Of a stretch of 63,798 nt of DNA, positions 25,029 through 33,938 are shown in pieces. Source of the stretch: Xenorhabdus hominickii (GTDB lineage: Bacteria > Pseudomonadota > Gammaproteobacteria > Enterobacterales > Enterobacteriaceae); the NCBI RefSeq assembly GCF_002632725.1, contig NZ_NJAI01000008.1:125329-189126 (forward strand), in the 5' to 3' direction. The notes beneath the pieces were generated by a model. The model was not told the origin of the DNA. It worked only from the letters and a program-made list of their open reading frames with translations, and searched no databases. Position 1 is the stretch's first letter. Each line of letters opens with the position of its first letter. The position numbers and the translations under genes are program-made.

Positions 25029-25433
25029 TTATTTGCTATAAGACGATAAAGCGGCGCTGATTTCCCGCGCCAGCGCGGTTAAAACGGCCTGTTTGTTGTA
25101 ATCCAGCGCCGGACGGATAAAGGGACTCGGCACCTGTTTGATCGTGCCCATTTCCTGTGCTAAGGCTTTCATCCGGTGAGCTTTGGTGGGGCCGACGGTA
25201 ATCATCACCCCGCCCGGGTATTTCTTCGATTTCGTGGAGCGGGTTTTGATATTGTCCCGCAGATGTGGCTCTTTACTCTTGGAGTCATACCCCGCATGAG
25301 CCTGCATGTCTTCCTGCACGATTTCCATCGCCGTTTTACCGGCTTGACGCAGAACTTTAGTCTGAAGATCAACCTCCAGTTCCTGCAATTTGCGCCCTAA
25401 TGCCTCGAGGCCGGACACGCTGGCACTAATCAT
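25029..25433 (-). CDS. HK97 gp10-like tail-completion protein
   Basis: A 134-residue protein from the ATG at 25433, preceded by GGAGGTCACAG; the frame is open further up but without a site. The family pattern is visible: SGLEALGRKLQELEVDLQTK, then KSKKYPGGVMITVGPTKAHR and FIRPALDYNKQAVLTAL. HK97 gp10-type proteins act at the head-tail junction or tail completion. It overlaps the upstream gene by 8 bp. Confidence 0.88.
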   Translation of the reverse strand: MISASVSGLEALGRKLQELEVDLQTKVLRQAGKTAMEIVQEDMQAHAGYDSKSKEPHLRDNIKTRSTKSKKYPGGVMITVGPTKAHRMKALAQEMGTIKQVPSPFIRPALDYNKQAVLTALAREISAALSSYSK

Positions 25434-25818
25434 CTGTGACCTCCGTATAGGCAATGATAAAATCACGGGTGATACGGTAACGCTTGCGATTTTCGGTCAG
25501 CTCTTCCGCCTCCTGCTGCAAAATCCCGCGTGAAATGGTTTGTACCGGATAACCACCGAGCAAGCCATGCTGGACGGATTCCCATGCTGAACGGATTTTC
25601 GCTTCCAGTCGCAGGGCCTGGGTGTAATCGTTCAGCACCATAATACTGATTTGGAAACGTGCTTCGATTAACGGTGAGGCCACCAACCCGAGAGTGAATC
25701 GGGGATCGCTGATGCGCTGATAGGTCACGCCTTCTAATACTGTCGAGGGCAACATCAGCGGATAAACCGGCAGGCCCGTTATCCGTTCTAAATCGGCTTT
25801 CAGTTCAGGTTCAATCAT
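25426..25818 (-). CDS. Tail terminator (DUF3168 family)
   Basis: A 130-residue DUF3168 protein (LERITGLPVYPLMLPSTVLE; VTYQRISDPRFTLGL; ITRDFIIAYTEVTDD), related to lambda gpU, which caps the tail tube at the head-proximal end. Two ATGs compete, at 25827 and 25818; GGAGG lies 3 and 12 bp upstream respectively, so the exact start is open. It overlaps the head-closure gene. Confidence 0.85.
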   Translation of the reverse strand: MIEPELKADLERITGLPVYPLMLPSTVLEGVTYQRISDPRFTLGLVASPLIEARFQISIMVLNDYTQALRLEAKIRSAWESVQHGLLGGYPVQTISRGILQQEAEELTENRKRYRITRDFIIAYTEVTDD

Positions 25819-26131
25819 GGCGCACATCGGCCTCCGTGGTCATTATCGTGCGGTCGGCACGATTACGGTCAATGGTGCGTACCGTGAACCGCCGATCCTG
25901 ATGTTCAATCAGCCAACCCGGCCCGATATCACGCCGGGATCTGACGGTAAATTGCTGTACCTCGATCACCTGTTGCTGCTCGGCAGTACGGAGCTTTCGG
26001 TTGGACACGGCCTCGGCTTTTGCCCAGACAGTGGCGACAGTGCTGTGGCTGAACGTTTCTGCACCCAGTTCGTCCCGATGAATAACCGGACGAAGTAACC
26101 GGATACGATGATGCAGTTCTCCTGCTTTCAT
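25811..26131 (-). CDS. Head closure / head-tail joining protein
   Basis: A 106-residue protein starting at 26131 (AGGAGAATCACG upstream). The pattern AGELHHRIRLLRPVIHRDEL, VWAKAEAVSN, RDIGPGWLIEHQDRRFTVRT is that of the SPP1 gp16/HK97 gp9 head-closure family, a beta barrel that plugs the connector before tail joining. Confidence 0.88.
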   Translation of the reverse strand: MKAGELHHRIRLLRPVIHRDELGAETFSHSTVATVWAKAEAVSNRKLRTAEQQQVIEVQQFTVRSRRDIGPGWLIEHQDRRFTVRTIDRNRADRTIMTTEADVRHD

Positions 26132-26141
26132 CGTGATTCTC

Positions 26142-26444
26142 CTATAATGGAATAAAACGATAGGGTTCCAGTAAGGCCTGAAAGCCCAGCGGCAATGACT
26201 GGCCGTCCCGACTGTCATACCAGAATCCCACGGTCAACATAATCGCCAGTGCCACATCATCGGTCACGAGCAAGCCATCGGGATCATCCTCCGGTACCAC
26301 GCTCTCATACAGGCGACGGTTCAGGTAGCTTTCCGCCCGTTTGATGGCAGCGCGGGAATAGGTGTTTAATAAATCATCTTCGGCGGGATTATCACTGTCG
26401 AGTCGGCACTGCTGCCTGAGCAGATCCAAAGAGGGGAATGGCAT
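26142..26444 (-). CDS. Head-tail connector (HK97 gp6-like)
   Basis: A 100-residue helical protein (LLRQQCRLDSDNPAEDDLLN; AAIKRAESYLNRRLYE; MLTVGFWYDSRDGQ) of the gp6/DUF1360-type connector family, forming the ring under the portal. It sits directly after the capsid gene, as in HK97. Confidence 0.88.
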   Translation of the reverse strand: MPFPSLDLLRQQCRLDSDNPAEDDLLNTYSRAAIKRAESYLNRRLYESVVPEDDPDGLLVTDDVALAIMLTVGFWYDSRDGQSLPLGFQALLEPYRFIPL

Positions 26445-26459
26445 GTGAACTCCTGATAA

Positions 26460-27671
26460 TTACGCCTTACCTTCTGCCGCTTTCAGCAATTTCACGGCGT
26501 TGCTGTCCACCAGCAGCGCACCCACCCGTTTGGTGGTATAGAAGTGAATAAACGGCTTGTGCGTGTAGGGATCGCGCAGCATACGTACCCCAAGACGATC
26601 CAAAATGGTATAGCAGCGTTTGAAGCTCCCGAACGCCATCGGCACCGTACCTGCCCCCAAATCGGCGAACTGCTCATTCTCGGCAATACCGTAACCGAGC
26701 AAGGCGGAAGGTTGCCCCACTTGCAGGCCCGGCTGCCACAGGTAGTTGCCCTGACTGTCTTTCAGGGTGCGCACCTGAAACAGCATGTTGTTGTTCATCA
26801 TGAACTTTGCGCCGGTGCGATACGGTTTACGCAGTGTGTAGATCAGCTGCAGTATGTCGTCGGCGGTGATCTCGGTCGGCTTTTTCAGCAACCGATGCTG
26901 CAACGTGCCCCATTTGCGATCTTTGTCTTCCTGCGCATCACTGCCGTAGGCCAGCAAACCTTTCGGTTTGTTTTTGCCGTCACCGTGGGTAAACGCACTC
27001 TCCTCCTGCTCAGCAAACTCTTGTGTGAGTTCAGACGAAATAAAGGCGTCCACATCGAAAAAGGCATCATCCAGCATGGTCTGGGTCGCGGCTGGATTAC
27101 CGTAAATCTCGCCCCATGTCGGTTCGATGGGCATCAGCTTCGGTGTTTGCGTTTCCGGTCGTTCATCGGTTTCTCCCACCCAGCCACTGTTAGCACCGCC
27201 CTGATTCACCAACCGCTTAAAGTTCGGGCTGCCTACGGACACCACGTGACACTCAGCACGCATCACCACTTCGTCTTTCAGGGCATTGATGATATTGCGA
27301 TCCAGCTCTTCCGGCACGGCATAGCCACCTTCAGGATCGACCGTGGTTTGCATCGCTTTTTGTTCCAGCGCTGCCAGCCCCTCTTCCTTGCCCTTGCGGA
27401 GAAACTGAGCAAACGCCGCTTTGTGTTCACTCACTGCGGGCGTATTGCTGCCGCCTGCCGGACGTTTCAGCCCCGCCAGCTCCTCTTCCAGCGCGGTTTT
27501 CAGGGTATCCAGCTCAGACAGTTTGCCATTCAGCGTATCCACCTGCTCGGACAACTTCCCTTTCTGGGCTTCGATGGCCTCAATACGCTGATCGTTCTTC
27601 TGCCTGAATTCATCGAAACGCTGCTGAATTTCTTGCGCAACCTGTTGTACATCTTTGACTTCAATCGCCAT
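26460..27671 (-). CDS. HK97-family major capsid protein
   Basis: A 403-residue capsid precursor. The ATG at 27671 is chosen for its GGAG site rather than the TTG one codon upstream. Residues 1-75 form a charged coiled coil (the delta domain acting as built-in scaffold), then the mature HK97 fold begins near residue 100 (TVDPEGGYAVPEELDRNI) with the P-domain and LKDSQGNYLWQPGLQVGQPS and GSFKRCYTILDRLGVRM motifs. The protease encoded next removes the delta domain. Confidence 0.95.
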   Translation of the reverse strand: MAIEVKDVQQVAQEIQQRFDEFRQKNDQRIEAIEAQKGKLSEQVDTLNGKLSELDTLKTALEEELAGLKRPAGGSNTPAVSEHKAAFAQFLRKGKEEGLAALEQKAMQTTVDPEGGYAVPEELDRNIINALKDEVVMRAECHVVSVGSPNFKRLVNQGGANSGWVGETDERPETQTPKLMPIEPTWGEIYGNPAATQTMLDDAFFDVDAFISSELTQEFAEQEESAFTHGDGKNKPKGLLAYGSDAQEDKDRKWGTLQHRLLKKPTEITADDILQLIYTLRKPYRTGAKFMMNNNMLFQVRTLKDSQGNYLWQPGLQVGQPSALLGYGIAENEQFADLGAGTVPMAFGSFKRCYTILDRLGVRMLRDPYTHKPFIHFYTTKRVGALLVDSNAVKLLKAAEGKA

Positions 27672-27683
27672 CAAACACTCCGG

Positions 27684-28340
27684 TTAGTTAAAATGTAATG
27701 ATTTCAGGGCCGTTAATGCCGAGGTAGTCTCAGCATCAGGCAAAGACAACGCGCCGTATCCCTCCGCCATAAAGGCCTTAGCCTGAGCGCGGGAGAGTCC
27801 AACATCGCGCAGAACCCGTTCAATACAACTGGGATTGGGGATATCACCCCGGGCCAAGGCGGATTTCACATTGCTCACCCGCGCATCCTCGTTAGCGGGA
27901 AAAGTCACCAGACTGACTTCCCATAAATCGAGATCTTTCAATAAAAAAGCCTGCTTTGTTCGGTCATACTCTCCGTCTTTCAGGGTGTAACCGATCGACA
28001 AACCAGAAAGTGATCCAGCTTTCATATGGGCATGAGCCCGTTTTGCCAGCGGATCAGCTTCGATCAACAATCGCCCTTTGAGATACAGTCCGGTCTCGTC
28101 TTCTTTCATGTCGGTATAAATCCCGATGGGTTCATCCATCCGGTGCTGCCAGAGCAACGCAGGCAGACTGCCTTTTTCACCCCATTGTTTCAGCGTATTG
28201 GCAAACGCACCGGGTAAGACAATATCATCAACGCTGTCTTTGAGGCCGAACACAGAGCCGTATCCCTCAAATTCGCCGGCATCGTTGACCGATTTGATTT
28301 TCAGCGGCATATCAAGTCGTTGTTGGGTGATCATCGGCAT
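27684..28340 (-). CDS. HK97-type prohead protease
   Basis: A 218-residue U35/S78-family serine protease: GEFEGYGSVFGLKDSVDDIV, LLWQHRMDEPIG (catalytic His) and SLSGLSIGYTLKDGEYDR (catalytic Ser), then VSLVTFPANEDARVS. It cleaves the capsid delta domain during maturation. Its first 29 bp overlap the portal gene, and an alternative ATG lies two codons on. Confidence 0.94.
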   Translation of the reverse strand: MPMITQQRLDMPLKIKSVNDAGEFEGYGSVFGLKDSVDDIVLPGAFANTLKQWGEKGSLPALLWQHRMDEPIGIYTDMKEDETGLYLKGRLLIEADPLAKRAHAHMKAGSLSGLSIGYTLKDGEYDRTKQAFLLKDLDLWEVSLVTFPANEDARVSNVKSALARGDIPNPSCIERVLRDVGLSRAQAKAFMAEGYGALSLPDAETTSALTALKSLHFN

Positions 28341-29544
28341 GATTTTCTTCCTCTTTTTTCGGCGCTGGTTCAGGTTGCGTGGTCATGTTCATCGGTGTGA
28401 GATAAATATCGCCGCCCTCACGGGGATTGAGTTCTTCCAGCTCCCGGCATTCATTCGGCGCGTAAATACCCCAGTTAATACCGGTGGCGTAGGCTTCAAA
28501 GCGGGATTTCATATCGCCACGCAGTAAAGCTCCCGTGTTAAACTTGGCATAGAACCGCCCCTGTTTAGCAGTTTTGACCAGCCCAGCATTAATACGTTGT
28601 TCAATGCGGGTGAGGTACGGCACCAGCGAGTAATTAATAAACCCGATCCCCAGATTTTCAATGTTGTTAAAGGTCGCGCGATCAGTGTTCTGCACCATAT
28701 GCAACGGCACCCGGAAAATGCGGCAGATTTCCTCCAACTGAAACTTACGGGTTTCCAGAAACTGTGCATCTTCTGCCGATAAACTGATTTGATGCCATTT
28801 CAGCCCCATCTCCAGGATCATCGGCTTATGGGCGTTGACCAGCCCCTGATGACGGGCTTCAAAATCCATTTTCAGACGCTGATAGGCTTCCTCTTTCAAG
28901 GCTTGATCCGTTTGCAGGACACCGCTGGTCACGGCCCCGTTGCCAAACAATCGAGAACCGTGTTCTTCGGTGGCCAGCCCCAGCCCTATCGCTTGCCGGG
29001 CGTAAGTAATCGGGCTTAACCCGGTCAGACCATCCAGTGTAAAAATGCGCACATGCCAGAGTTCATCCTGTGTCAGCGTCCGGTTTTCACCGCTCGGGAA
29101 GGTCACCTGATAGTCCGGCTGCCAATCTTTGTTGAGTTTTGCCGTGACGCTGCCCGGATCGAGGGGCAGTAACTCCACCACTTCCCCGAGCGCCTTCACT
29201 TTGTAAGCATAGAAATTACCACGCAGGCACAGGCAGGCAATGAGCAACTCCCAGAACTCCTGCGGTGTCATATAGTGATTGGGTTTGACCGACAACAGTT
29301 GATGCAGCCGCTCTTTAATGGCACGTCGGTTGCCGCGTTCTAATTGCTCATACAGCGAACAGGGCAACATACCGACCGATTCCGCCAACACCCGCACACA
29401 ACTGAACACGGCGGTGAGCTGCATGGCTAACTGCGGGCTGACCCGCCGCCCGCTGTAGGTATCATAGGACAGGCCAATCAGTTCACTTAAGTCACGGACG
29501 GTCATGGCGTCGGCGGATTTGCGAAATAAGCCGGGGAAAAACAT
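28312..29544 (-). CDS. HK97-family portal protein
   Basis: A 410-residue portal: LSYDTYSGRRVSPQLAMQLT, then FSCVRVLAESVGMLPCSLYE, RGNFYAYKVKALGEVVEL and FRVPLHMVQNTDRATFNNIE, all typical. The dodecamer forms the DNA entry vertex. The acidic, Pro-rich tail (PEPAPKKEEENHADD) overlaps the protease gene. Its start codon shares one base with the stop of the small membrane protein gene upstream. Confidence 0.95.
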   Translation of the reverse strand: MFFPGLFRKSADAMTVRDLSELIGLSYDTYSGRRVSPQLAMQLTAVFSCVRVLAESVGMLPCSLYEQLERGNRRAIKERLHQLLSVKPNHYMTPQEFWELLIACLCLRGNFYAYKVKALGEVVELLPLDPGSVTAKLNKDWQPDYQVTFPSGENRTLTQDELWHVRIFTLDGLTGLSPITYARQAIGLGLATEEHGSRLFGNGAVTSGVLQTDQALKEEAYQRLKMDFEARHQGLVNAHKPMILEMGLKWHQISLSAEDAQFLETRKFQLEEICRIFRVPLHMVQNTDRATFNNIENLGIGFINYSLVPYLTRIEQRINAGLVKTAKQGRFYAKFNTGALLRGDMKSRFEAYATGINWGIYAPNECRELEELNPREGGDIYLTPMNMTTQPEPAPKKEEENHADDHPTTT

Positions 29545-29720
29545 CAGGTCTCCTTATCGGGTTTCTGACTCAATATACGTGAGACCCCATACGACCAGCC
29601 GAGGCACAGGCAGCCTGCCACCATCAATCCCGCAGCCGGCAACAGCCGCCATGCGCCGTAAGACAGCAGAGCGCAGCCTGCCAGCCCAACCAGCGGGGCA
29701 GCCATCATTAATAATTTCAT
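29544..29720 (-). CDS. Small hydrophobic phage protein (58 aa)
   Basis: A short gene between terminase and portal. The ATG at 29720 is followed by two hydrophobic helices (LLMMAAPLVGLAGCALLS and LPAAGLMVAGCLCLGWSYG) and a polar end SQKPDKET; the TGA overlaps the portal start (TGATG). HK97-like phages often carry a tiny gene at this place. Membrane location is likely; function is unknown. The first 10 codons overlap nothing else on this strand. Confidence 0.65.
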   Translation of the reverse strand: MKLLMMAAPLVGLAGCALLSYGAWRLLPAAGLMVAGCLCLGWSYGVSRILSQKPDKET

Positions 29721-29729
29721 AAAAAAATC

Positions 29730-31460
29730 TCAGAGTGAGCGAACACCGTGGGAGATCAGATGATCGGAAAGACTGGGGGCTGCGTGCAAAATCGCCCGCC
29801 CCATCGCCATCATCAGCGCCACTGCGCCATCAATTTTGCTGTCTTTCTGCTCTTTAATCGGGCGCACAATATCATCGTTGCCGCCCATCGTTTTCCCGAC
29901 CACATTACCGATACACCATGACATAATCGGGTGACCGTCATGATGGAAACGCCCGGATTGAATCGCCGCTTCCAGCGCTTTCATCGGATCACTCATATGC
30001 GTGAAATTCTGAGTAATGATGATAGGGTTAATGCCCTCGTCTGCCAGTGCGTGAGATAAGCCGGTGGCCCCGAAGGGATCAATCGGTGCCTCATTAACCG
30101 GATTCAGGTGACAAGCGAGCTTGGCTTCTTCAAGAATGTAGCGGTAATCCACTTCGGCGCCTTCTGTGACAGTCAGCAGATCCATTTCCACCCATTTCTG
30201 AAAACGCTCAGCACTGCGCCGATTTTCGTTCTGTTCCACACAGTAAACCGTGTCATACGGCACCCAGAACCGTGGCGCAATACTGTAGAAATGCTGTTTG
30301 CCGTCAATCTCACGCGAAAAAAGCCGCGCCATGCTGTTCATGTCCAGCTTGCGGGCGAGGTCAAAGGCCAGAAAGCAGGGCTGACCCTCGAATTGCGCCA
30401 GTGTCAGTGAGGTGTCTTCGCACTGTTTCCAGCTCACACTATTAAAATAAGCCTCACGGGCCGATACCCAGATATTCAGGTGTTTGGTCTTGAATACGCT
30501 GGCTAAACGCGGGTTATTCAGGGCGCGTTGTTGCTGGCTCAGCAGGAAATCAGCATAGACTGAGACCCCCATATTCGGGTTGGCCTTGCGTAATACGTCC
30601 GGTGAGGTCCAGTCATCCCCCTCGTCCACGGTATAGATCACCCCGAACAGCTCTTCATTGGGCACATTGCCGGACAGCATCTCGATCACCTCGCGCCGCT
30701 TGTCATAACACGGGCCTTCAATGTTGTAACCTGCCGTGGTGATCGCCCACATCAGTGGCTGACGCCGTGCCCCCATGCCCGTCAGCATAGTGGTGTAGAG
30801 ATCATCGGTATCATGCTCGTGGTACTCATCCACAATCGCACAACTGGGTGACTGCCCATCCCCGGGATTGCCGATCAGCGGCTCAAACCGGGCTCCGTCT
30901 GCCGGACGATTCATATTGGAAGCATTTACTTCAATACCAAATGCCTCAATCAGTAATGGCGTGCGATTGCACATCAAGCGGGCTGGCCGGAACACTTCCC
31001 ACGCCTGTTTCTCCGTGGTCGCACCGGAATAGACTTCCGCGTCAAATTCGTCATCAAAGGTAAAGCAATAGAGTGCCACACCCGCTGAAATGGCGGATTT
31101 GCCATTTTTACGCGGAATTTCGGTATACACTTCCCGAAAACGGCGTAACCGGCTGCCTTTATGCACCCAGCCAAAGGCCGAGCAGACAATAAGCAGTTGC
31201 CACGGCTCCAGTGTGATCGGCATCCGTTTAAACGCCCATTCCCCTTTGGTGTGCGGCAGGAGCTGGATAAATTTCGCGGCACGTTCGGCCAGCGCTTTAT
31301 CGAACCGATATTTGAATAGCGTGCTCTTTTCCTGATTCAGATTATCCAGATGCCGCTGACAGGCCTCTCTGACGTAGCGACTAACGTCAATTTTGCCGCG
31401 CACCACATCACGGGCATATTGGTTCGCCGCATTGATATTCAGGTAAGATTTACGGCTCAC
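29730..31460 (-). CDS. Terminase large subunit
   Basis: A 576-residue HK97-type TerL. It has the ATPase domain with the adenine/Walker A-like EIPRKNGKSA and Walker B CAIVDEYHEHD, then a coupling motif (AITTAGYN), and a nuclease domain with FLAFDLARKLDMNS and the final acidic cluster GGNDDIVRP. It cuts and packages DNA. It starts with GTG at 31460, whose GTGA overlaps the TerS stop, so its translation depends on ribosomes finishing TerS. Confidence 0.95.
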   Translation of the reverse strand: MSRKSYLNINAANQYARDVVRGKIDVSRYVREACQRHLDNLNQEKSTLFKYRFDKALAERAAKFIQLLPHTKGEWAFKRMPITLEPWQLLIVCSAFGWVHKGSRLRRFREVYTEIPRKNGKSAISAGVALYCFTFDDEFDAEVYSGATTEKQAWEVFRPARLMCNRTPLLIEAFGIEVNASNMNRPADGARFEPLIGNPGDGQSPSCAIVDEYHEHDTDDLYTTMLTGMGARRQPLMWAITTAGYNIEGPCYDKRREVIEMLSGNVPNEELFGVIYTVDEGDDWTSPDVLRKANPNMGVSVYADFLLSQQQRALNNPRLASVFKTKHLNIWVSAREAYFNSVSWKQCEDTSLTLAQFEGQPCFLAFDLARKLDMNSMARLFSREIDGKQHFYSIAPRFWVPYDTVYCVEQNENRRSAERFQKWVEMDLLTVTEGAEVDYRYILEEAKLACHLNPVNEAPIDPFGATGLSHALADEGINPIIITQNFTHMSDPMKALEAAIQSGRFHHDGHPIMSWCIGNVVGKTMGGNDDIVRPIKEQKDSKIDGAVALMMAMGRAILHAAPSLSDHLISHGVRSL

Positions 31461-31951
31461 GATGCAATCATCCTCATAAACGGATTATCCGTTTTAGCCT
31501 GACCTGCCGCCCCAATCAAACGCTGACGGCTGCTCGGATCGAGTCCCAACATCGAGCCGGTCGTATCCATTTCAGCCTGTTGCTCTTTTTTAGCGGTCAG
31601 TTCCGGGTTTTTAATCGGACCGCCGGTTGCACCGGTCACGGTATTACCCTGCCGGGCGATATTCATCACGGCATTGCGCCAGAACTGGTAAGCCACACAC
31701 CAGCGTTCGAGCACAGCGAGATCGGTGACACACAGTAATCCTTGTGCACATAATTCCTTACTGGTCAGCGCCCACATCACCTCGGCCAGCGACATTTCAC
31801 TTTCAGCAAACTAATCCGGCGGTGAAACGCTCGTCAACGGGGTAAAAGTCGGTTCATCCCGATTCAGCCTGCGTTTGCCCGGATTGCCTGCCAGTGCCTT
31901 ACGTGCCGTCGGCTTGGGGCGACGACCTGACTTGCCCGCCGTTCCGGTCAT
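31457..31951 (-). pseudogene. Terminase small subunit interrupted by an amber codon
   Basis: From the ATG at 31951 the frame reads TGTAGKSGRRPKPTARKALA and RDEPTFTPLTSVSPPD, then TAG (31811-31813), then FAESEMSLAEVMWALTSKEL and the rest of a P27-like small terminase to 31457. The family normally has Trp after PPD/PPE, so TGG to TAG is the simplest change. Without TerS the phage cannot recognise its packaging site. A restart at 31795 would give 112 residues lacking the N-terminal DNA-binding region but would still allow coupled TerL translation. Confidence 0.85.
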
Positions 31952-32016
31952 ACACAGCATCTCCCGTGCTTAAAAACAGTGAAAAACGCGTGATTTAAAT
32001 TTCATTTTTCGCGGGG

Positions 32017-32060
32017 ATAAAAAAAGCCCCACGGTGGCGGTCCTTCGGAGCGAGAGGGGC
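32017..32060 (-). terminator. Terminator downstream of HNH gene
   Basis: On the minus strand GCCCCTC...GTGGGGC forms a GC-rich stem (arms 32026-32030 and 32056-32060 plus inner pairs) followed by a run of seven T. It lies between the HNH gene and terS, near where a cos site would be expected. Confidence 0.7.
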
Positions 32061-32119
32061 AGCGATTTGAGCCGCCCTCCCCCTATAACGATGACATGAG
32101 CAATAGTTACAATCAGAAA

Positions 32120-32476
32120 TTAATCTCTTCGTAATCGCTCGGTCGCGGTTTTCTGCCGATGGCAGGCTTCACATAATAATTGCAGGTTGCTTAACGCCTC
32201 AGTGCCACCGTGGGCTTTGGGTTGGATATGGTCAACCGTGGAGCCGGTGACCACTCGCCCCTGCCGCAAGCAGTGCTGGCACAGAGAATTATCTCGTTGT
32301 TTGACCCGCGTCTTTAGCTTATCCCATTGACTGCCATAGCCACGTTGGTGTCGGCTCTTGCTTTGCTGATGAGACTGCCAGCCCATGTGCAGGTGGTCAG
32401 TGCAGTAGCCGCTGCGGTCGGTGGTGGTCTTGGGGCAACCTGACTTGCGACAGGATCGGGGAATACGAGGTGGCAT
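32120..32476 (-). CDS. Phage HNH endonuclease
   Basis: A 118-residue HNH nuclease from the ATG at 32476 (GGAGACCAGAAC upstream). It has CxxC pairs (LCQHCLRQGR and LLCEACHRQK) and the HNH core VDHIQPKAHGGTEALSNL. Phage HNH proteins next to terminase stimulate cos cleavage by TerL in HK97-like phages. An additional Cys pair in the N-terminal part (SCRKSGCPKTTTDRSGYC) suggests a second zinc site. Confidence 0.92.
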   Translation of the reverse strand: MPPRIPRSCRKSGCPKTTTDRSGYCTDHLHMGWQSHQQSKSRHQRGYGSQWDKLKTRVKQRDNSLCQHCLRQGRVVTGSTVDHIQPKAHGGTEALSNLQLLCEACHRQKTATERLRRD

Positions 32477-32562
32477 GTTCTGGTCTCCATATGGCAAAAA
32501 ACCACCCGAAGGTGGTTATCATAAGGCGGTTGGTTATATAATACGAAGTCGTACCTCAATCA

Positions 32563-32826
32563 TTACATTTGAACGCGTGACCTATAAGTAGGCTTCCCCA
32601 TTAATTCGATAAATGCTGGAAATTGAGACCAAAGAAAACAAGCCAAACAGAATAATAAGACAACTACCACGCCTAATATCGCAAAACCTTTCCAGTCATT
32701 AAGTGAGTAGTTTTTTATTTTGTAATCGCTAATACCTGTTATCAATACATACAACAGCACTATCGTCATAAGAGTAACGATGGGTAAGAAAGACATGCAA
32801 AGCATCACGAATATCCCTTTGAGCAT
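32563..32826 (-). CDS. Small two-helix membrane protein
   Basis: An 87-residue protein with two predicted membrane segments (LPIVTLMTIVLLYVLI near residues 14-30 and FAILGVVVVLLFCLACFLW near 48-66) and a basic C terminus. It lies between packaging and lysis genes of the prophage. It could be a moron or a lysis accessory. No family is recognised. Confidence 0.6.
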   Translation of the reverse strand: MLKGIFVMLCMSFLPIVTLMTIVLLYVLITGISDYKIKNYSLNDWKGFAILGVVVVLLFCLACFLWSQFPAFIELMGKPTYRSRVQM

Positions 32827-33057
32827 AACCCAAACTCCCTTTATTGATTAATATCATTGGATTTTCAGTCTACTTTACGTGCATATTGTTGTCAGCTGCT
32901 TTACCTCATTATGTACCGCTACCCTAACTTTAGATGCAGACTACATTAGTCACAACTGTATCCTGGTAGAGGAGGGCTTGAAATAATGCTCTCCTCATGC
33001 GTGAAATCACTGGATGTGATTGATCGCTAATACCCACGATGCCTGATTATTCACATC

Positions 33058-33507
33058 TCACAAACACAGTGTTCTCACATATTCCTGCAAATAGCTTAAT
33101 TTTGCCCGATCGTTGATAATGCCCTCTCGGATATCAAGAACAGTTGATCCAGCTTCTCCAGTGAGTTCGACGGTGATTGCATCGACCACGCTGCTGGAGG
33201 AAGTGATTTCAGACACGGGGCAGGTGGCTTGGATGCGCAGCTTGAGACGACCAGCGGCAACATCAGCCCGAAGAGTGTCGATTTCAGTCTTGGCATTGGC
33301 GAGTTCCTGCGTGTGTTTGCTATCCAGTTCATGCAGCATGTCAATATGCATGCTCTGATAGTCGATAGTGTCAGTCAGTTGCTGGATTTCAGTTACCTGG
33401 TCGCTATTAATGCCGAGCTGTTTCTTATAGCCAGCGCGGTATAAGAAGGCAGCGGCTGAAGCAATAATCAATGCAATAACAACGCCAGAGGTGAAATTGA
33501 GCTTCAT
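33058..33507 (-). CDS. Rz-type inner-membrane spanin
   Basis: A 149-residue protein with one N-terminal transmembrane anchor (VVIALIIASAAAFLYRAGY) and a long periplasmic coiled coil (DSKHTQELANAKTEIDTLRA), the i-spanin layout. It pairs with the lipoprotein encoded inside it to fuse inner and outer membranes at lysis. It follows the endolysin gene by 11 bp. Confidence 0.9.
   Translation of the reverse strand: MKLNFTSGVVIALIIASAAAFLYRAGYKKQLGINSDQVTEIQQLTDTIDYQSMHIDMLHELDSKHTQELANAKTEIDTLRADVAAGRLKLRIQATCPVSEITSSSSVVDAITVELTGEAGSTVLDIREGIINDRAKLSYLQEYVRTLCL
33096..33296 (-). CDS. Rz1 outer-membrane spanin lipoprotein, nested in Rz
   Basis: A 66-residue protein wholly inside Rz in another frame. 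The start at 33296 has AGGAACTCGCCA upstream. PRLKSTLFGLMLPLVVSSC is a lipoprotein signal with lipobox VVSSC, then a proline-rich SKPPAPCLKSLPPA stretch typical of Rz1. The nested arrangement is as in lambda. Confidence 0.85.
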   Translation of the reverse strand: MPRLKSTLFGLMLPLVVSSCASKPPAPCLKSLPPAAWSMQSPSNSLEKLDQLFLISERALSTIGQN

Positions 33508-33518
33508 GATAAAAACAT

Positions 33519-33938
33519 CTAGCGCTCAGATGTCCTGCGATTATCCAGCCCACGCATAACCTTGCCTGCTGCTTTATTCCATCGGGAAAACTCTGCCGCT
33601 GCGCCGGTGTAATCACTTTGATTGAGTTTCTTCAATAAAGTGGAACCCGAAAAGTTCCCGCTGCCACAATTGAAGATAAACGAGCACAAGGCATCGAACT
33701 GGCTTTGACTCAAAGGAACTTTAACCAATCTTCTTAAGGTGGTGTATATAGGTTGGAGATCATCATGTAGGAATGCTTCGGCTTGCTGCTCTGTAATCAC
33801 ATCCCCTTTTTTAACTCCTTTTGTATGACCATAACCAATGGTCCACGGCATACCGCCGGTTGCGGGATCAGGGTAGGCTTTTCGTTTCAGACCTTCGTAC
33901 CGTTTGATACACTCAAGACCTTTATTGCTGATTTCCAT
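33519..33938 (-). CDS. Phage lysozyme (endolysin)
   Basis: A 139-residue T4/P22-type muramidase. The catalytic Glu-Asp-Thr triad is seen in KRYEGLKRKAYPDP and WTIGYGHT. No signal-anchor at the N terminus (EISNKGLECIKRYEG), so release needs the holin. The chosen ATG at 33938 has AGGAGCTTCTTCTG upstream and overlaps the holin gene by 17 bp. Confidence 0.93.
   Translation of the reverse strand: MEISNKGLECIKRYEGLKRKAYPDPATGGMPWTIGYGHTKGVKKGDVITEQQAEAFLHDDLQPIYTTLRRLVKVPLSQSQFDALCSFIFNCGSGNFSGSTLLKKLNQSDYTGAAAEFSRWNKAAGKVMRGLDNRRTSER

Noticed and set aside
26544..27698. 384-codon plus-strand frame antisense to the capsid gene
   Set aside because: It mirrors the capsid codon pattern and has no recognisable protein features; the capsid assignment is certain.
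33096..33344. Longer 82-codon form of Rz1
   Set aside because: The ATG at 33296 has a good ribosome site and places the lipoprotein signal at the N terminus; the longer form does not.
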